Shown: in pieces, positions 47,635-57,736 of the stretch
How positions within the stretch are numbered: position 1 is the stretch's first letter
How the letters are laid out: each line of letters starts with the position of its first letter
Assembly (NCBI GenBank): GCA_009746045.1
Contig: RPFO01002013.1
Location: forward strand, 7,501-71,500
Length of the DNA: 64,000 bases
Reading direction: 5' to 3'
From: Mesostigma viride
Taxonomy: Eukaryota; Streptophyta; Mesostigmatophyceae; Mesostigmatales; Mesostigmataceae
Notes under the pieces: generated by a model
The model's input: the letters and a program-made list of their open reading frames with translations, nothing else
The model's database searches: none
Told to the model about the DNA's origin: nothing
Position numbers and translations under genes: made by a program

Positions 47635-48211
47635 TAGCCTTTTCCCTGACACGCTCTGACGAGTCCCTGTTGCACGTGGACGAGTGAAACACTTGCACTA
47701 GGTTGACAGTGGGGTCCAGGGAGAGCACAACCAGCTCCATGTCCTCTAGCCACTTGTCTAGAGCTTCCTGTGCTAGTGGTGGCTTTTGTCCATTCATAAG
47801 AGTGACTGCACTCATGTGAGGTCTCGACCCTGGCAGCGCTTTCACCGGCTCCACCACAGTGGGTGTCACAGCAACAACGCCACTTGGGCCAGCAAGCATA
47901 GGGGAGATCACATCCACATGAAGCCTCTTACCATTGCCGTCAGCGGAGGTGTCCCTCTTACGCTTCTCCACGGCTGGTTGCCCATTCGCCACCGTTATTG
48001 CATCAGATGCCCCTAGCGCCCGCGCCTTGCGCGCCTCCTCCACCGAGTCTTCGTGCCGTCTCTTGCTGCCTGGTCTCTTTCCCCCATCGCCGTCGCTGGC
48101 TGGGATCGCCTCCCCCACCAGCTGCTCCTTGTCTTGCCGAGGCTCCTGGCTCGCCCCAGCCGGTGCCTCCATCTCGCCCTTGTCGCCGTCTCCCGGTTTG
48201 CCACGAGGCAT
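47635..48211 (-). pseudogene. Element 3 gag, N-terminal part
   Basis: Start chosen at MPRGKPGDGDKG (48211), because the element 2 gag has an ATG at the matching place after TATA(T)A. A basic nuclear-signal-like KRPGSKRRHED follows, then the conserved capsid start RPHMSAVTLMNGQKP, LDKWLEDMELV and DPTVNLVQVFHSSTCNRDS. Truncated after the equivalent of residue 190; a short non-homologous tail follows. Confidence 0.8.
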
Positions 48212-48264
48212 TATATACAGTGGGATGGCAAAACAAAACAGGCGATAGACAAGGAAGGACAGGC

Positions 48265-49437
48265 TCAAGCGCTGGTGCTGCCTGAAGAAGCCGCTGGCTG
48301 CTCTCCAGCTACTGCCTCCTCTTCACGCTCCTGCGCTGTGCGCGCCACCGGTGTCCCCACGCGTGGAACTGAGCGGACCTCCTCCGCGTTGTAAGGACCT
48401 AGCACACGGCTTACCGGCCTCCCGGCTGCTGTCTGCTCTACCGGCAGTCTGGGCGCACTGCCTCGGCGATACCACTGAAGATTTCTGACCCACCGGCTAC
48501 CACCACCTCGCCGGTCGTTCCGCGACCCCCGACCAATCTCACCAAAATCGTGTTCCGGCTCAAATGGTATGTTTAACTCTGCTCTACGCCGAGCTGAGTA
48601 TCCCTCGTTTGTGCCGTCACCCTCGTCAATCTGCTGTGACGACCGGGCTATGATGCCCGTTGGTCGGTCCACGAACTGATCGTGGAACTCCTCGTCGGAG
48701 ACGTCCCGACCGGTGATGACTGTCACCGTCGGCCCAGTCGCCCCTGGCCTGCTCTGCAACCTCGGAGTGTCCAAGGTCGACCAAATGCCCGGCGGACGCG
48801 TAGTGATCACCCAGTGATCAGCGTGACCACGCGCCTCTTGGATCAGAATGTTGACCAGGTGCTCACACGTTTGAGCCACCACCTCGGCCGAATCCCACGG
48901 GCTATCGGCCTTGCGCGTCTGCGCGTCCCGTATGATGTGTGACGCGTCGGTCCCCTCCCCCAGCGAGCTTGTCGCCACCCAGTGATTATACAATCTGGTT
49001 CCACCTAAACAGATGGCCACCAGTTGGCCCAGCGTCTCACGCGCTAAGTCAAGTGCCTGGATGGTTACGTGCCCGCCCTGGTACGCAACTTCTAAACTGT
49101 AGATCAACGAAGCAATTTCGTCGCGTATGGCGACGAGGCGCTCCGTGCAGACCCGCCCTGTTTCCCCTGGCGACGTCGTCGCCCGAATCCTCATCACCAC
49201 AGGGTCGTTCGCCGACGGCCCTGCTGCGTTACCGAACACAGCGACCCAACCGCCTTCCGCAAGGCCCCTCGCAACGTAGGCCGCTTGCACAAATGTAGAA
49301 GCGTTGGATTGGTGATTATAGGGGTAGAATGCGTTTTCGCGCGCCGGCAACTCTGGAGCTGCTTCGCGCCTGGGAGATGACTCAGGTGTCTCAACCCGAG
49401 CCTCGGCCGACATGAAACCTTGCAAACAGAAATGCAA
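48265..49437 (-). CDS. Element 3 ORFX, intact unknown protein upstream of gag
   Basis: 390-aa open frame; likely start at the second Met (49413, MSAEARVE), matching the ATG of element 2, giving about 382 aa. Conserved with element 2: NASTFVQAAYVARGLAEGGW, TSPGETGR, LEVAYQGGHVT, LDLARETLGQLVA, TRLYNHWVAT, ITTRPPG and QQIDEGDG. The C-terminal third is Arg/Gly- and Glu-rich and poorly conserved. No integrase, protease, env or RNA-binding motif is recognised and no membrane segment is seen. It ends 53 bp before the gag ATG, as in element 2. Unlike the element 2 copy it is free of frameshifts. Confidence 0.75.
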   Translation of the reverse strand: MHFCLQGFMSAEARVETPESSPRREAAPELPARENAFYPYNHQSNASTFVQAAYVARGLAEGGWVAVFGNAAGPSANDPVVMRIRATTSPGETGRVCTERLVAIRDEIASLIYSLEVAYQGGHVTIQALDLARETLGQLVAICLGGTRLYNHWVATSSLGEGTDASHIIRDAQTRKADSPWDSAEVVAQTCEHLVNILIQEARGHADHWVITTRPPGIWSTLDTPRLQSRPGATGPTVTVITGRDVSDEEFHDQFVDRPTGIIARSSQQIDEGDGTNEGYSARRRAELNIPFEPEHDFGEIGRGSRNDRRGGGSRWVRNLQWYRRGSAPRLPVEQTAAGRPVSRVLGPYNAEEVRSVPRVGTPVARTAQEREEEAVAGEQPAASSGSTSA

Positions 49438-49439
49438 TA

Positions 49440-50110
49440 GTACGAGTTAGCGAGCAGCCAGAACTGTGAGTTCCTGGTCTCTCACGCACACAACGGGATG
49501 AGCCAAAGTTGCAAGGCAGCAACCTTTTAACCCGTGCACCAAGCCACTACCACGGTGAGCGGTTCCACGTCCAATGTGGGAGCCTCGGTTCGTGCTTGCC
49601 AAGCTAGCTGGTCATCCCCCATGACCAAGCTATATCCTTTGCGTTGTTCCTCGTTCCCATCGGCGTGACGAGGCACGTGCAGGCAGGCAAGCAAATCCTC
49701 AACGTCCACTGGCATCAGTGCAGAGCCAGGACGAACTGGATTTGCCTAGACTCTGCAACCTAGGAAGTACAGGACCTGTCACAAGCCTGCAAGGCCTAGT
49801 ATCCTTGCAGACCTGTGCCAGTTCCTGTAGTCCACCAGTCACAGGCTGCTGCTCCTCTGGTCTACGTGGACCACAGTCACGTGATAGTCAGGCTAAGCCT
49901 GTGCAGGCACGGCCTGCCACGTGTCCTGTCCACTATACCAGAGGACTGTACCCTAGTCGGCCACGGACGGCTAGGACTTCGGGACCTCATATCTTTCTCG
50001 TCCCTTGTCTGTTTCAGGCGGTCAGCACGGCGTTGGAAAGGTCTTTCCAAACTGCATCCACTTAGCATATTGGTTGCCCAAAATGCTTACTCCTTAAACG
50101 TGCTGCGATG
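49440..50110 (-). other. Element 3 leader / LTR-like region
   Basis: Homologous to 55884-56400 of element 2. Contains a conserved stem TGCAAGG...CCTTGCA (around 49780-49803) also present at 56160-56183. No second copy is in the window, so LTR borders cannot be set. Confidence 0.6.
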
Positions 50111-51987
50111 AATTATTGTAGCTGCTGCACGGTCGACGGTGCGGCAAAGCCAGTATGGCTGACGATTTCGTAGACATGATGCTAGGTTTTGTTGCTGGAT
50201 AAAACGTAGTATTAACCCTTGGATGGTACTGGTACCTATTTCTAGTTACCAGTTTTACTCGTAACTACAAATAGTGACCAGTTTTAGAACCGAGCTGGCG
50301 CGAATGCCAGTAGATATTTCCGTGATATTTTTAGGTCTGCTGCTAGAGCTAGATGTGTAGTACACCCTGATACCGGACATCACTATGTTCAGACCAAGTT
50401 TGCAGGGACTAATTAACGGTTACAGTACAGGGGGGTACCCTGGTGCACAGCTGCCACTCATTTTTAGCTTGTCATCTTCCAGTTATTTTTAGATAGTACA
50501 GCTGGGTCCCTGGGACAACCAGTGATGTGAGTGTTCAGAAGCCATGCATGGCTACCAATTTAACTGCCTTTCCAAGGCCAGGTCCAATAAAGTTGTTTAA
50601 ACCACATAAAATGCATTTTATAGGTGTATCATGTCTCGCACCCAGCGGATCCCCCTGGGGGGGGGTCCTTAAAATGTACCCATAGGACATTGCAACATGA
50701 CCACCAACATGACCCCCAAGTAACTCAATATATGTGTGTGCTTTGGTCCCAATATGGATAGTAAAATTGTTATTAGGTTGGTTTGTGGACTTTATAGTGC
50801 AAAGTGCAACTGGTAACTACTTTTAGGAACGAGTTAGACACCATCCAAGGGTTAAATATTATCAGTGGAAACGCATAGCAAATTTAGAGCCGATAGCGAC
50901 TAGCCCTGCTTTGGGGGATTTTGCTTGCCTTGGCGTAAAATGCGAACCTGTCGGCTAACGGAACATTGAACATGCCCGGCCAGCAACAATAGGAAAGACT
51001 CTAGTGCAGGAGCGTCCGCCGCAGGCAGACCTAAAGGTATATTAGCGTGGCTCATGCCACACCGTCCACTTTCTCGGCCATGGTCTTTGTCTGAGCCACG
51101 ATCACCATCTCGATCATCTTATTCATCTGGTAAAGCTGGCCGCAGCCTCGATCCTGGCGATGCCATGCATCCGGAAGCAGTGCCTGATCCGACGCCATCG
51201 TCAGGGCATCTACCGCCGCCTGGGAATCTGAGTAATGTCGAAGCTAGCCACAATTCTGAATCTCACGAGAAGAATAGCGGGACAAGCTCTGGGTCGTCTC
51301 TGACACTCACGTCCGCATTCTGACGATATTGCTCGGAATTAAGATCATGGAAAGCATCGCCGTTTTCAACCTAGTAAACCTACATAGCACTTGCCAGTTG
51401 CCCGGCCAATGGCCAATTGGCCATGCCCTCGAGTTTTGGCCCATGTGGCATGTGTGACTTCACTTCATCACTTGTTAGTACAGCGTCATCTAAATTTATT
51501 ATTGTCGCTAGCTGTTAATTTAATGGTTTGACAGTCCTCAATCCTATCGTGCACATTGGATATCGCCACTGTGCCTACTGAAGGGAGTGAAGGCTGTAAC
51601 TATAGTAGTAAGGGCTGTAAGGCCATAAGCCGGTGAGGCATACTGATAATTGCCTTAACAGTGACTGCCATTTTCAATCCACGTCCCACCTAACAATGCC
51701 TATATAATGGTATAGCAACCCCCCCCCCCCCCCATTCCCCAATACAAAGCCGACCTAGGCTAAGCACTCAATGGAGTGTATAACACATCTTGCTTGCAAC
51801 AAAGCTATATGTTGAAAGGTGCGATCGACCGCGGGATTTTGGTGGCTGAGGTCACATTGACCGCAGGATTTTGGGAGCCGTGGTCACACGCGACCGCAGC
51901 CCAAAAACCCTTAGCAGAAACACTGCTTATTACTTTTGGCAAGTTGGCCGACTGACCGTGTGCTATTTACAGACATTAATTCATTTG
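50111..51987. other. No recognised feature
   Basis: 1.9 kb. The 89-aa Ser/Pro-rich ORF at 51054-51323 has no recognisable family. C-runs at 51720-51733 and 50653-50664. Two approximate 50-bp phrases (GTTACCAGTTTTACTCGTAAC...) near 50240. Confidence 0.4.
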
Positions 51988-52146
51988 CCCCTAAATGGGC
52001 AGAAATACTGCCGATGCATCGGCTGTAACTTCACAAGTTTGCAAACCAGATGCCATCCAACCCACCTATATCCAATGGCTGTCCTTGGGGGCCAAGCATG
52101 TCCATGAGTTGCCCTTCGGGTTGGTATATCACAACCTTACATATAT

Positions 52147-52694
52147 TTAAAAAATATAATTACTTACAACAGAGTGAAATCACTCAAACCAAAGCAAACG
52201 CCCAGCTATAAACCTATATACAGAGCCATGTCAAAGCTCTATACTACGATAAGACCAATGGAAACGCCTAACGGGAGGAACCTAATAGCCCTGCTGCACC
52301 GCAAAATCAGCCCGCGTACGGCGGAGCATGATGTCAGCCATGGCCCGAGTCAGCGCCACCGACAAGCGCTGACGCCAATATGACGTCCAGGTCCGCGCCG
52401 ACCATGGGGCCCGCTGGCCCTCCAGGTCCAGCCGGTCCTCCCGGAGCCGGCAACACTCCTTGAAGAAGGCGGAGGTCAGGGGCCCCATGGCCCCAAACTC
52501 CTCCAGGACAAAGGGCACCACACGATGGTGCCCGACGTCGCCATAGGCCAGGAGCTTGGCCCGCTCCGCCCGGTCCGCCGTGTAACCTGCCGTGAGGGAG
52601 GCCCCAGCCACGTGGCTAAGAGCCAAGGGCCGCGCCACCGAAACGTCAATAAGCAGATGCCGTCCACCCCCCTCAAAGTCCAGCACCACGATGC
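52147..52694 (-). mobile_element. Half-LINE insertion, copy 1 (548 bp)
   Basis: Flanked by the 13-bp duplication ACCTTACATATAT (52134-52146 and 52695-52707); the other MITE copy shows the empty site. Minus strand: encodes the last ~165 residues of a LINE ORF2 (ORF 52785-52282) and ends in GTAAGTAATTATATTTTTTAA. Starts at CATCGTGGTGCTGG, the same point at which the second copy (62961) starts. Confidence 0.9.
52282..52680 (-). CDS. LINE ORF2 C-terminal domain in the half-LINE, copy 1
   Basis: Peptide VVLDFEGGGRHLLIDVSVAR...YTADRAERAKLLAYGDVGHH, then VVPFVLEEFGAMGP and LSVALTRAMADIML to a stop. The DVSV, A-x-R-A-K and PFV-E-FG-x-x-G patterns are typical of the extreme C-terminus of LINE ORF2 proteins, beyond the RT. 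Without an RT the copy cannot move itself. The reading frame is intact, as in copy 2. Confidence 0.7.
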   Translation of the reverse strand, partial: DFEGGGRHLLIDVSVARPLALSHVAGASLTAGYTADRAERAKLLAYGDVGHHRVVPFVLEEFGAMGPLTSAFFKECCRLREDRLDLEGQRAPWSARTWTSYWRQRLSVALTRAMADIMLRRTRADFAVQQGY

Positions 52695-54251
52695 ACCTTA
52701 CATATATGCAGGGTAGGCCATGTATAACTGCCGTCAAAGTCAGGGGGGTCAAGACGAGCGTTTTCATTTTTGGTAGAATGTGCATTTTGAATTATGTTGT
52801 AAGAGCTAGGCACCTACCACTTCAGGGATGATAAACAATTAGTTGCTGAACAGTTTGAGCCATTGGGGTCATCATTTGGGTGGGTATACCAGCAGTTACA
52901 TCCAGTACAGCCCATAGGGGTACCGTTGGTAAAAAGCAACCAAGGGGGTAGGAGTGGGCATACTACCTACTAATACCTACTAATATGGCCCCCAACCATG
53001 CCACACAATACATTTCCCTTCCACAATGATGGGGAAACATAACTGCATCATCACACTGCCCTTACATGGCACCTATGTGCAGGTGCCACCTTGTCCATGC
53101 ACGTAGGTAACGTGGTACGGATACCCTACGCAAGGCATGCATTCTAGGAGGCAGCCACCAACAAACTAGTGATTTAAAGCCTATTTCAGCTTGCCCTAGC
53201 AAGGATAAACTAGGCCTAAGCTGCTATAGCTTGCCAGGTGATGGCCAGCACACCTGGTGGCACATGCTGACAATGGGAAGCTTCTACTCACCGGTTACAT
53301 GCTTGATGATGCCACAGAGACCAGCCAACTGCCTCACACTCATGCAATATGTGTGTGGGAAATGTATAACAAACATATATGGAGGTATTCAAACCCATAC
53401 AGCCTCTAAAACTTATCACCATCACCCTGTGGCAGGTCAACTGACTGATGGAAGCATCTAAGAAGGGTGTTTTAGAAAGGGGCCAGGCCAGGGTCAAGAA
53501 AGAGCATGAATAATGCAAAAAGAATGTGCTACACAAGCTAGAACGTATATATAAACGTCAAACAGCGATAGGAAAACGATAACTAAGCTTTACCAGGCAT
53601 GGATGGCGTTACCTTGGCCCAGGCGGTGGCCGCAAAATGGCGCATTTCGGCACACCAAAGTTGTGCAGCATGGTCGCTGGATTCGGCGATTTCTGGCCAC
53701 CCTTGCACGTTTACGACTACGATGTATCATAAAAAGTACAAAGAAACCAATATATCCTTTAAAATACGCCGGAAAGGTATTGCTGTCAACGTTTCTATCG
53801 TCCGGCCTGATCGCAGTTTTTTCCAGCAAGAACGCTGCCGACACCTATCAAATGGCATTCCCGCGAACCAAAAATTGGCCTGTATCATCTTTAGGACGTA
53901 TAAAATCGATTTCCTGAGTTTGGTCAGAAAATTCGAACGAAAACGTAAATGCCATGCGTGGGCGCAAGCCGCCATGGCCAGGTCGTCGTTTTCCGGAATG
54001 CACGTTGTACGTGAAAATGTACCCTGACCCCTTGTACTTTGACCGACCAGAACACCTCTATAACTTTGTCAGAAGTATGCAAACCCGGCCTAGTACCATG
54101 CTGTGAGGAAAATTATAAACTTTCAATCTTCTCAGCTAAACGTTTCCTAATTCTCAATAGTTTTCGCGGCATTTGGTCCCCCGAGAAGGGGCCGACGTGT
54201 CGGCTGTAACTCAGTTTTAGGCGGAAAATCGGCAGCCAGACCATTTAGGGG

Positions 54252-54560
54252 TTAACAACAACAGATGTACAATGCTTGTATTTGTAGGCATGCAGCGACG
54301 GCAACGGCAATATTATGTGATGATGTGTTAAATAAAGGCAAGTCGTGTTGCAAGAACACAAAAAAAACATGCCTGATTGGTCAGAATGTTGAAGAACCCC
54401 CTGAACCATGCCAAAAACAGCATTTTCAAGAGTCCCCGTATGATTTGCGTATTATACCCCGTATGGGCGTATTATACACCATACCCATGGGCCCCGTACG
54501 ATTGCGTATTGCGTATGGCTGTACACTGTTGGTAATATAGATTGTTGATTAAGAGAAGAG
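54252..54560. other. Stretch with GCGTATTATAC-type repeats
   Basis: Contains GCGTATTATACCCC, GCGTATTATACACC and GCGTATTGCGTATGG near 54445-54515, similar to the subterminal repeats of the hAT element. The small ORF 54265-54540 is not recognised. Confidence 0.4.
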
Positions 54561-54570
54561 TTTAGATGTT

Positions 54571-54625
54571 GGCCCGTTGAGGGCGATGACGGTGACGGCG
54601 TCACCGTCATCGCCCTCGACGGGCC
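54571..54625. repeat. 55-bp palindrome, copy 1
   Basis: Arms of 27 bp (GGCCCGTTGAGGGCGATGAC...) around a single G, one T/C mismatch. Confidence 0.93.
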
Positions 54626-54650
54626 GGTCATGAATACGACCTTTTTTATA

Positions 54651-54960
54651 TGCGGCGGCTATTGGTAATATAGGTCGTTGACTATTACTCCAAATAAAGA
54701 GTTAAGAGGTTGGCCCTCGGCATGGCGATCACGGGGCGATGACGGGGCGATGACGGGGCGTTGACGCGCGTGATCGATGAATAGTATCTGTTTGATAGGC
54801 GGCGGCTATTGGTAATATAGATTGTTGATTAAGAGAAGAGTTTAGATGTTGGCCCGTCGAGGGCGATGACGGTGACGGCGTCACCGTCATCGCCCTCGAC
54901 GGGCGTCATGAATACGACCTGTTTGATATGCGGCGGCTATTGGTAATATAGGTCGTTGAT
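54651..54960. repeat. Direct repeats around CGGCGGCTATTGGTAATATA
   Basis: The 20-mer occurs at about 54651, 54800 and 54932. The unit from 54530 to 54655 (GATTGTTGATTAAGAGAAGAG...palindrome...GCGGCGGC) recurs at 54822-54940. The middle unit carries a variant with GATGACGGGGCG repeats instead of the palindrome. Confidence 0.85.
54851..54904. repeat. ~54-bp palindrome, copy 2
   Basis: Near-identical to the palindrome at 54571-54625, here without the T/C mismatch (GGCCCGTCGAGGGCGATGAC arm). Confidence 0.93.
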
Positions 54961-55039
54961 TATGTCCGTCGGTCTTTACATGTAGGGATTAAGAGGTGGG
55001 CCCTCGGGAATTACATCGGGCTGTACTAGGCCGGTCTAG

Positions 55040-55875
55040 TTGTGTACCATCCCCCTCCTTCCCACTGCAGGTACGCAGCAACCCGCTGTTATACTGGCGG
55101 CAGTTGTGTATCACCTGTACGGTATTTGTGTATCACCCCCCTCCTTCCCGCGGCAGGTACGCAGCGACCCGCTGTTGTACTGGCGGCAATTGTGTATCCC
55201 CTGTACGGTATTTGTGTATCACCTGTACGGTATTTGTGTATCACCCCCTCCTTCCCGCGGCAGGTACGCAGCGACCCGCTGTTGTACTGGCGGCAATTGT
55301 GTATCACCTGTACGGTATTTGTGTATCACCTGTACGGTATTTGTGTATCACCCCCCTCCTTCCCGCGGCAGGTACGAAGCGACCCGCTGTTGTACTGGCG
55401 GCAATTGTGTATCACCTGTACGGTATTTGTGTATCACCTGTACGGTATTTGTGTATCACCCCCCTCCTTCCCGCGGCAGGTACGCAGCGACCCGCTGTTG
55501 TACTGGCGGCAATTGTGTATCCCCTGTACGGTATTTGTGTATCACCTGTACGGTATTTGTGTATCACCCCCCTCCTTCCCGCGGCAGGTGCGCAGCGACC
55601 CGCTGTTGTACTGGCGGCAATTGTGTATCACCTGTACGGTATTTGTGTATCACCTGTACGGGATTTGTGTATCACCCCCTCCTTCCCGCGGCAGGTACGA
55701 AGCGACCCGCTGTTGTACTGGCGGCAATTGTGTATCACCTGTACGGTATTTGTGTATCACCTGTACGGTATTTGTGTACCACCTCTACGGTATTTGTGTA
55801 TCACCCCCCTCCTTCCCGCGGCAGGTACGCAGCGACCCGCTGTTGTACTGGCGGCAATTGTGTATCACCTGTACG
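55040..55875. repeat. ~115-140-bp minisatellite with 22-bp sub-repeat
   Basis: About seven units of CACCCCCCTCCTTCCCGCGG, GTACGCAGCGACCCGC, TGTTGTACTGGCGGCAATTG, plus one to three copies of the 22-mer GTATCACCTGTACGGTATTT-GT. All three + frames are open through it (408, 344 and 279 aa), so these are not genes. Ends directly at the start of the element 2 leader. Confidence 0.95.
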
Positions 55876-56552
55876 AGTTAGCATATTGGGGCACCAATGT
55901 GCTAGATGGATGCAGGTTGAGGAGACCTTTCCAACGCCGTGTCAACCGCCTAGAACAGACAAGGGACGAGAAAGTTATCAAGTCCCGAAGTACTGCCGAC
56001 CGGTGGGCGAGGGCGGTGCACACTCAGGGCATAGTGGACAGGACACGTGGCAGGCCATGCCTGCACAGGCTTAGCCTGGACTCTCACGTGACTGGGACAC
56101 AGTGTACTGAGGGCTCAACGGTACTGTGGCTAGTAGAAGCCAGTAACCAGCCAGCAGGTCTGCAAGGATGTAAGTCCTTGCAGGACTGTGGCAGGTCCTG
56201 TGCTGTCCTAGACACAGGATAGCCAGAGATTCCTGTATGCTGCCTGCAACGAGGATGCAAGGCAGCGATACGAGGCTCTGGCAATGTAGCGTTGCCCAGC
56301 GTTGCTCATGACCGAGGAACAAGGATGGAACGAGGTTGCATATAGCTCGAGGCTCAACGAGGCAACGAGCGTCTTCACACACGAACCTTGGTCGTCACGA
56401 CGAGTGGCGAGCCTATCGAGGGTCGTAGGCCTGGTGTGAGGATAAAGGTTGCTAGCCAGCAGCCTAGGGTCATTCCAGCCGGCAAGGACCAGGAGCTCAC
56501 AAGCTCTGCTGACGAGTTGCTGCGCAAATCGTACTATTGCTTCCACGCTTTC

Positions 56553-57675
56553 ATGTCTGGTTCATCGTCAAGCAGCCACGGTGCTGGTGAGGCGAACGAG
56601 CAGAGAGACGCGCAAGCGTTTTTCCCCTACCGTAACCAAGCAAACGCTCCAACATTCGTGCAAGCGGCCTACGTAGCGAGGCACTTGGCAGAAGAGGGGT
56701 GGGTGGCGGTGAGTGGGGGAGGCAACAGGCCAGCGGCGGCGGACCCGATTATTCAACGGGCTCGCGTCGTGATTTCTCCAGGTGAGACGGGGCGAGTGGC
56801 GGTGGAAGAGTTGGTGCGCTACGTGACGCGCTAGCTGAAACTGCTAATCGTGTGGAGGTCGCTTATCAGGGCGCCCATATCACGCTTGCCGGTCTCGACC
56901 TAGCCAGGGAGGCGCTTAGCCAGATTGTGGCAACAGCGCTCGGCAGCACCCGACTGTTCAACCACTGGGTGGCGACAGCAGTGCTAGGAGAGGGGGTACC
57001 AGACGCCGACATCATCCGGAACGCGCGTGCTCGGGAGACGGTAAATCCTTGGAGCACGGCGAGGTATTTGCCCAAACCATTGAGAATCTTGTTGCTGTCC
57101 TTTTGCAAGAGTCGAGAGGGTACGCAGACAGGTTCTATATTACCACGCAGCCTTTCGGGGTATACTCAGGCTTGATACACCGAGGCCGGAAACCACCACT
57201 GCGTGGGGTCCGGAGGTGGAGATTGTCACGGGGTCGAGAAGACGCCTGAAGACGTCCATTTTGAGTGGACTGACAAGCCAGAGGGCTCCGTCAAGCGCTC
57301 AGCCCAGCAGATAAACGAGGGCGACGGCACTACCGAGACCTACGAGGCAAGGCAGAGAGCTGATCTGCATATCCCTCGTGAGGCGACTCACGAGTACGAC
57401 CGTTACGGCCGAGGCGAGCAGAACGAGCTTGTCGGCGGCGGTAAGCGGTGGTTGCGCATCTTGCTTGGCATCGCAACCCAGGCGAGACACAACATCCAGT
57501 CGAACGCAAGGAAGACGGGCGACCTGTGACCTGCGTGCTGGGAGAGTTTAACCCAGACCTCCAGATTGTCGCAGAGGCAGCAGCAGCCACACGGTTGCTG
57601 AGGGTGTTGAGCAGCGTCCAGACCGTGAGGAGGGGCAGGCGAGTGCAAGCCAGGAGGCGGCCTCGTCTGGAGTAA
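56553..57675 (+). pseudogene. Element 2 ORFX, frameshifted
   Basis: Homologous to the intact ORFX of element 3: QANAPTFVQAAYVARHLAEE, SPGETGR, VEVAYQGAHIT, LDLAREALSQIVA, STRLFNHWVAT, ITTQPFGVYSG, QQINEGDG, DGRPVTCVLGEFN. These motifs occur in order but in different frames: breaks near 56821, 57048, 57170, 57230 and 57480. At the first three the simplest explanation is a single missing or extra base. Start ATG at 56553 (MSGSSSSSHGAGEA). Stop 61 bp before the gag ATG, the same spacing as element 3. Confidence 0.75.
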
Positions 57676-57736
57676 GTGCGTGAGCCTGAGTGGGTTCCAG
57701 CGCCATATCTGCGTGTGTTTTCTGTGGTATTCTATA

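Larger units (their letters stand above)
47635..50110 (-). mobile_element. Copia-type element 3, 5' part only
   Basis: Minus-strand relative of element 2. From right to left: leader/LTR-like sequence (50110-49440), ORFX (49413-48265) and the first 190 codons of gag (48211-47635). Homology with element 2 ends abruptly at ERVREKAR, so the element is truncated. Leader similarity to element 2 (55884-56220) includes TTTCCAACGCCGTG, ACAGACAAGGGACGAGAAAG and GTGGACAGGACACGTGGCAG. Confidence 0.85.
51988..54251. mobile_element. piggyBac-like MITE, copy 2, filled by a half-LINE
   Basis: Same element as at 35844-37532, in the same orientation. Right end CCATTTAGGGG followed by TTAA (54252-54255). The left end CCCCTAAATGG is at 51988 with TTAA at 51976-51979, separated by TTCATTTG-type sequence, so the left terminus has changed. 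Without the 561-bp half-LINE plus duplication its length is about 1.70 kb, matching copy 1. No transposase. Confidence 0.85.

Noticed and set aside
55040-56222. 279-408-aa ORFs with VYHLYGICVSP repeats
   Set aside because: All three frames of the + strand are open through the minisatellite; peptides are shadows of the 22-bp sub-repeat.
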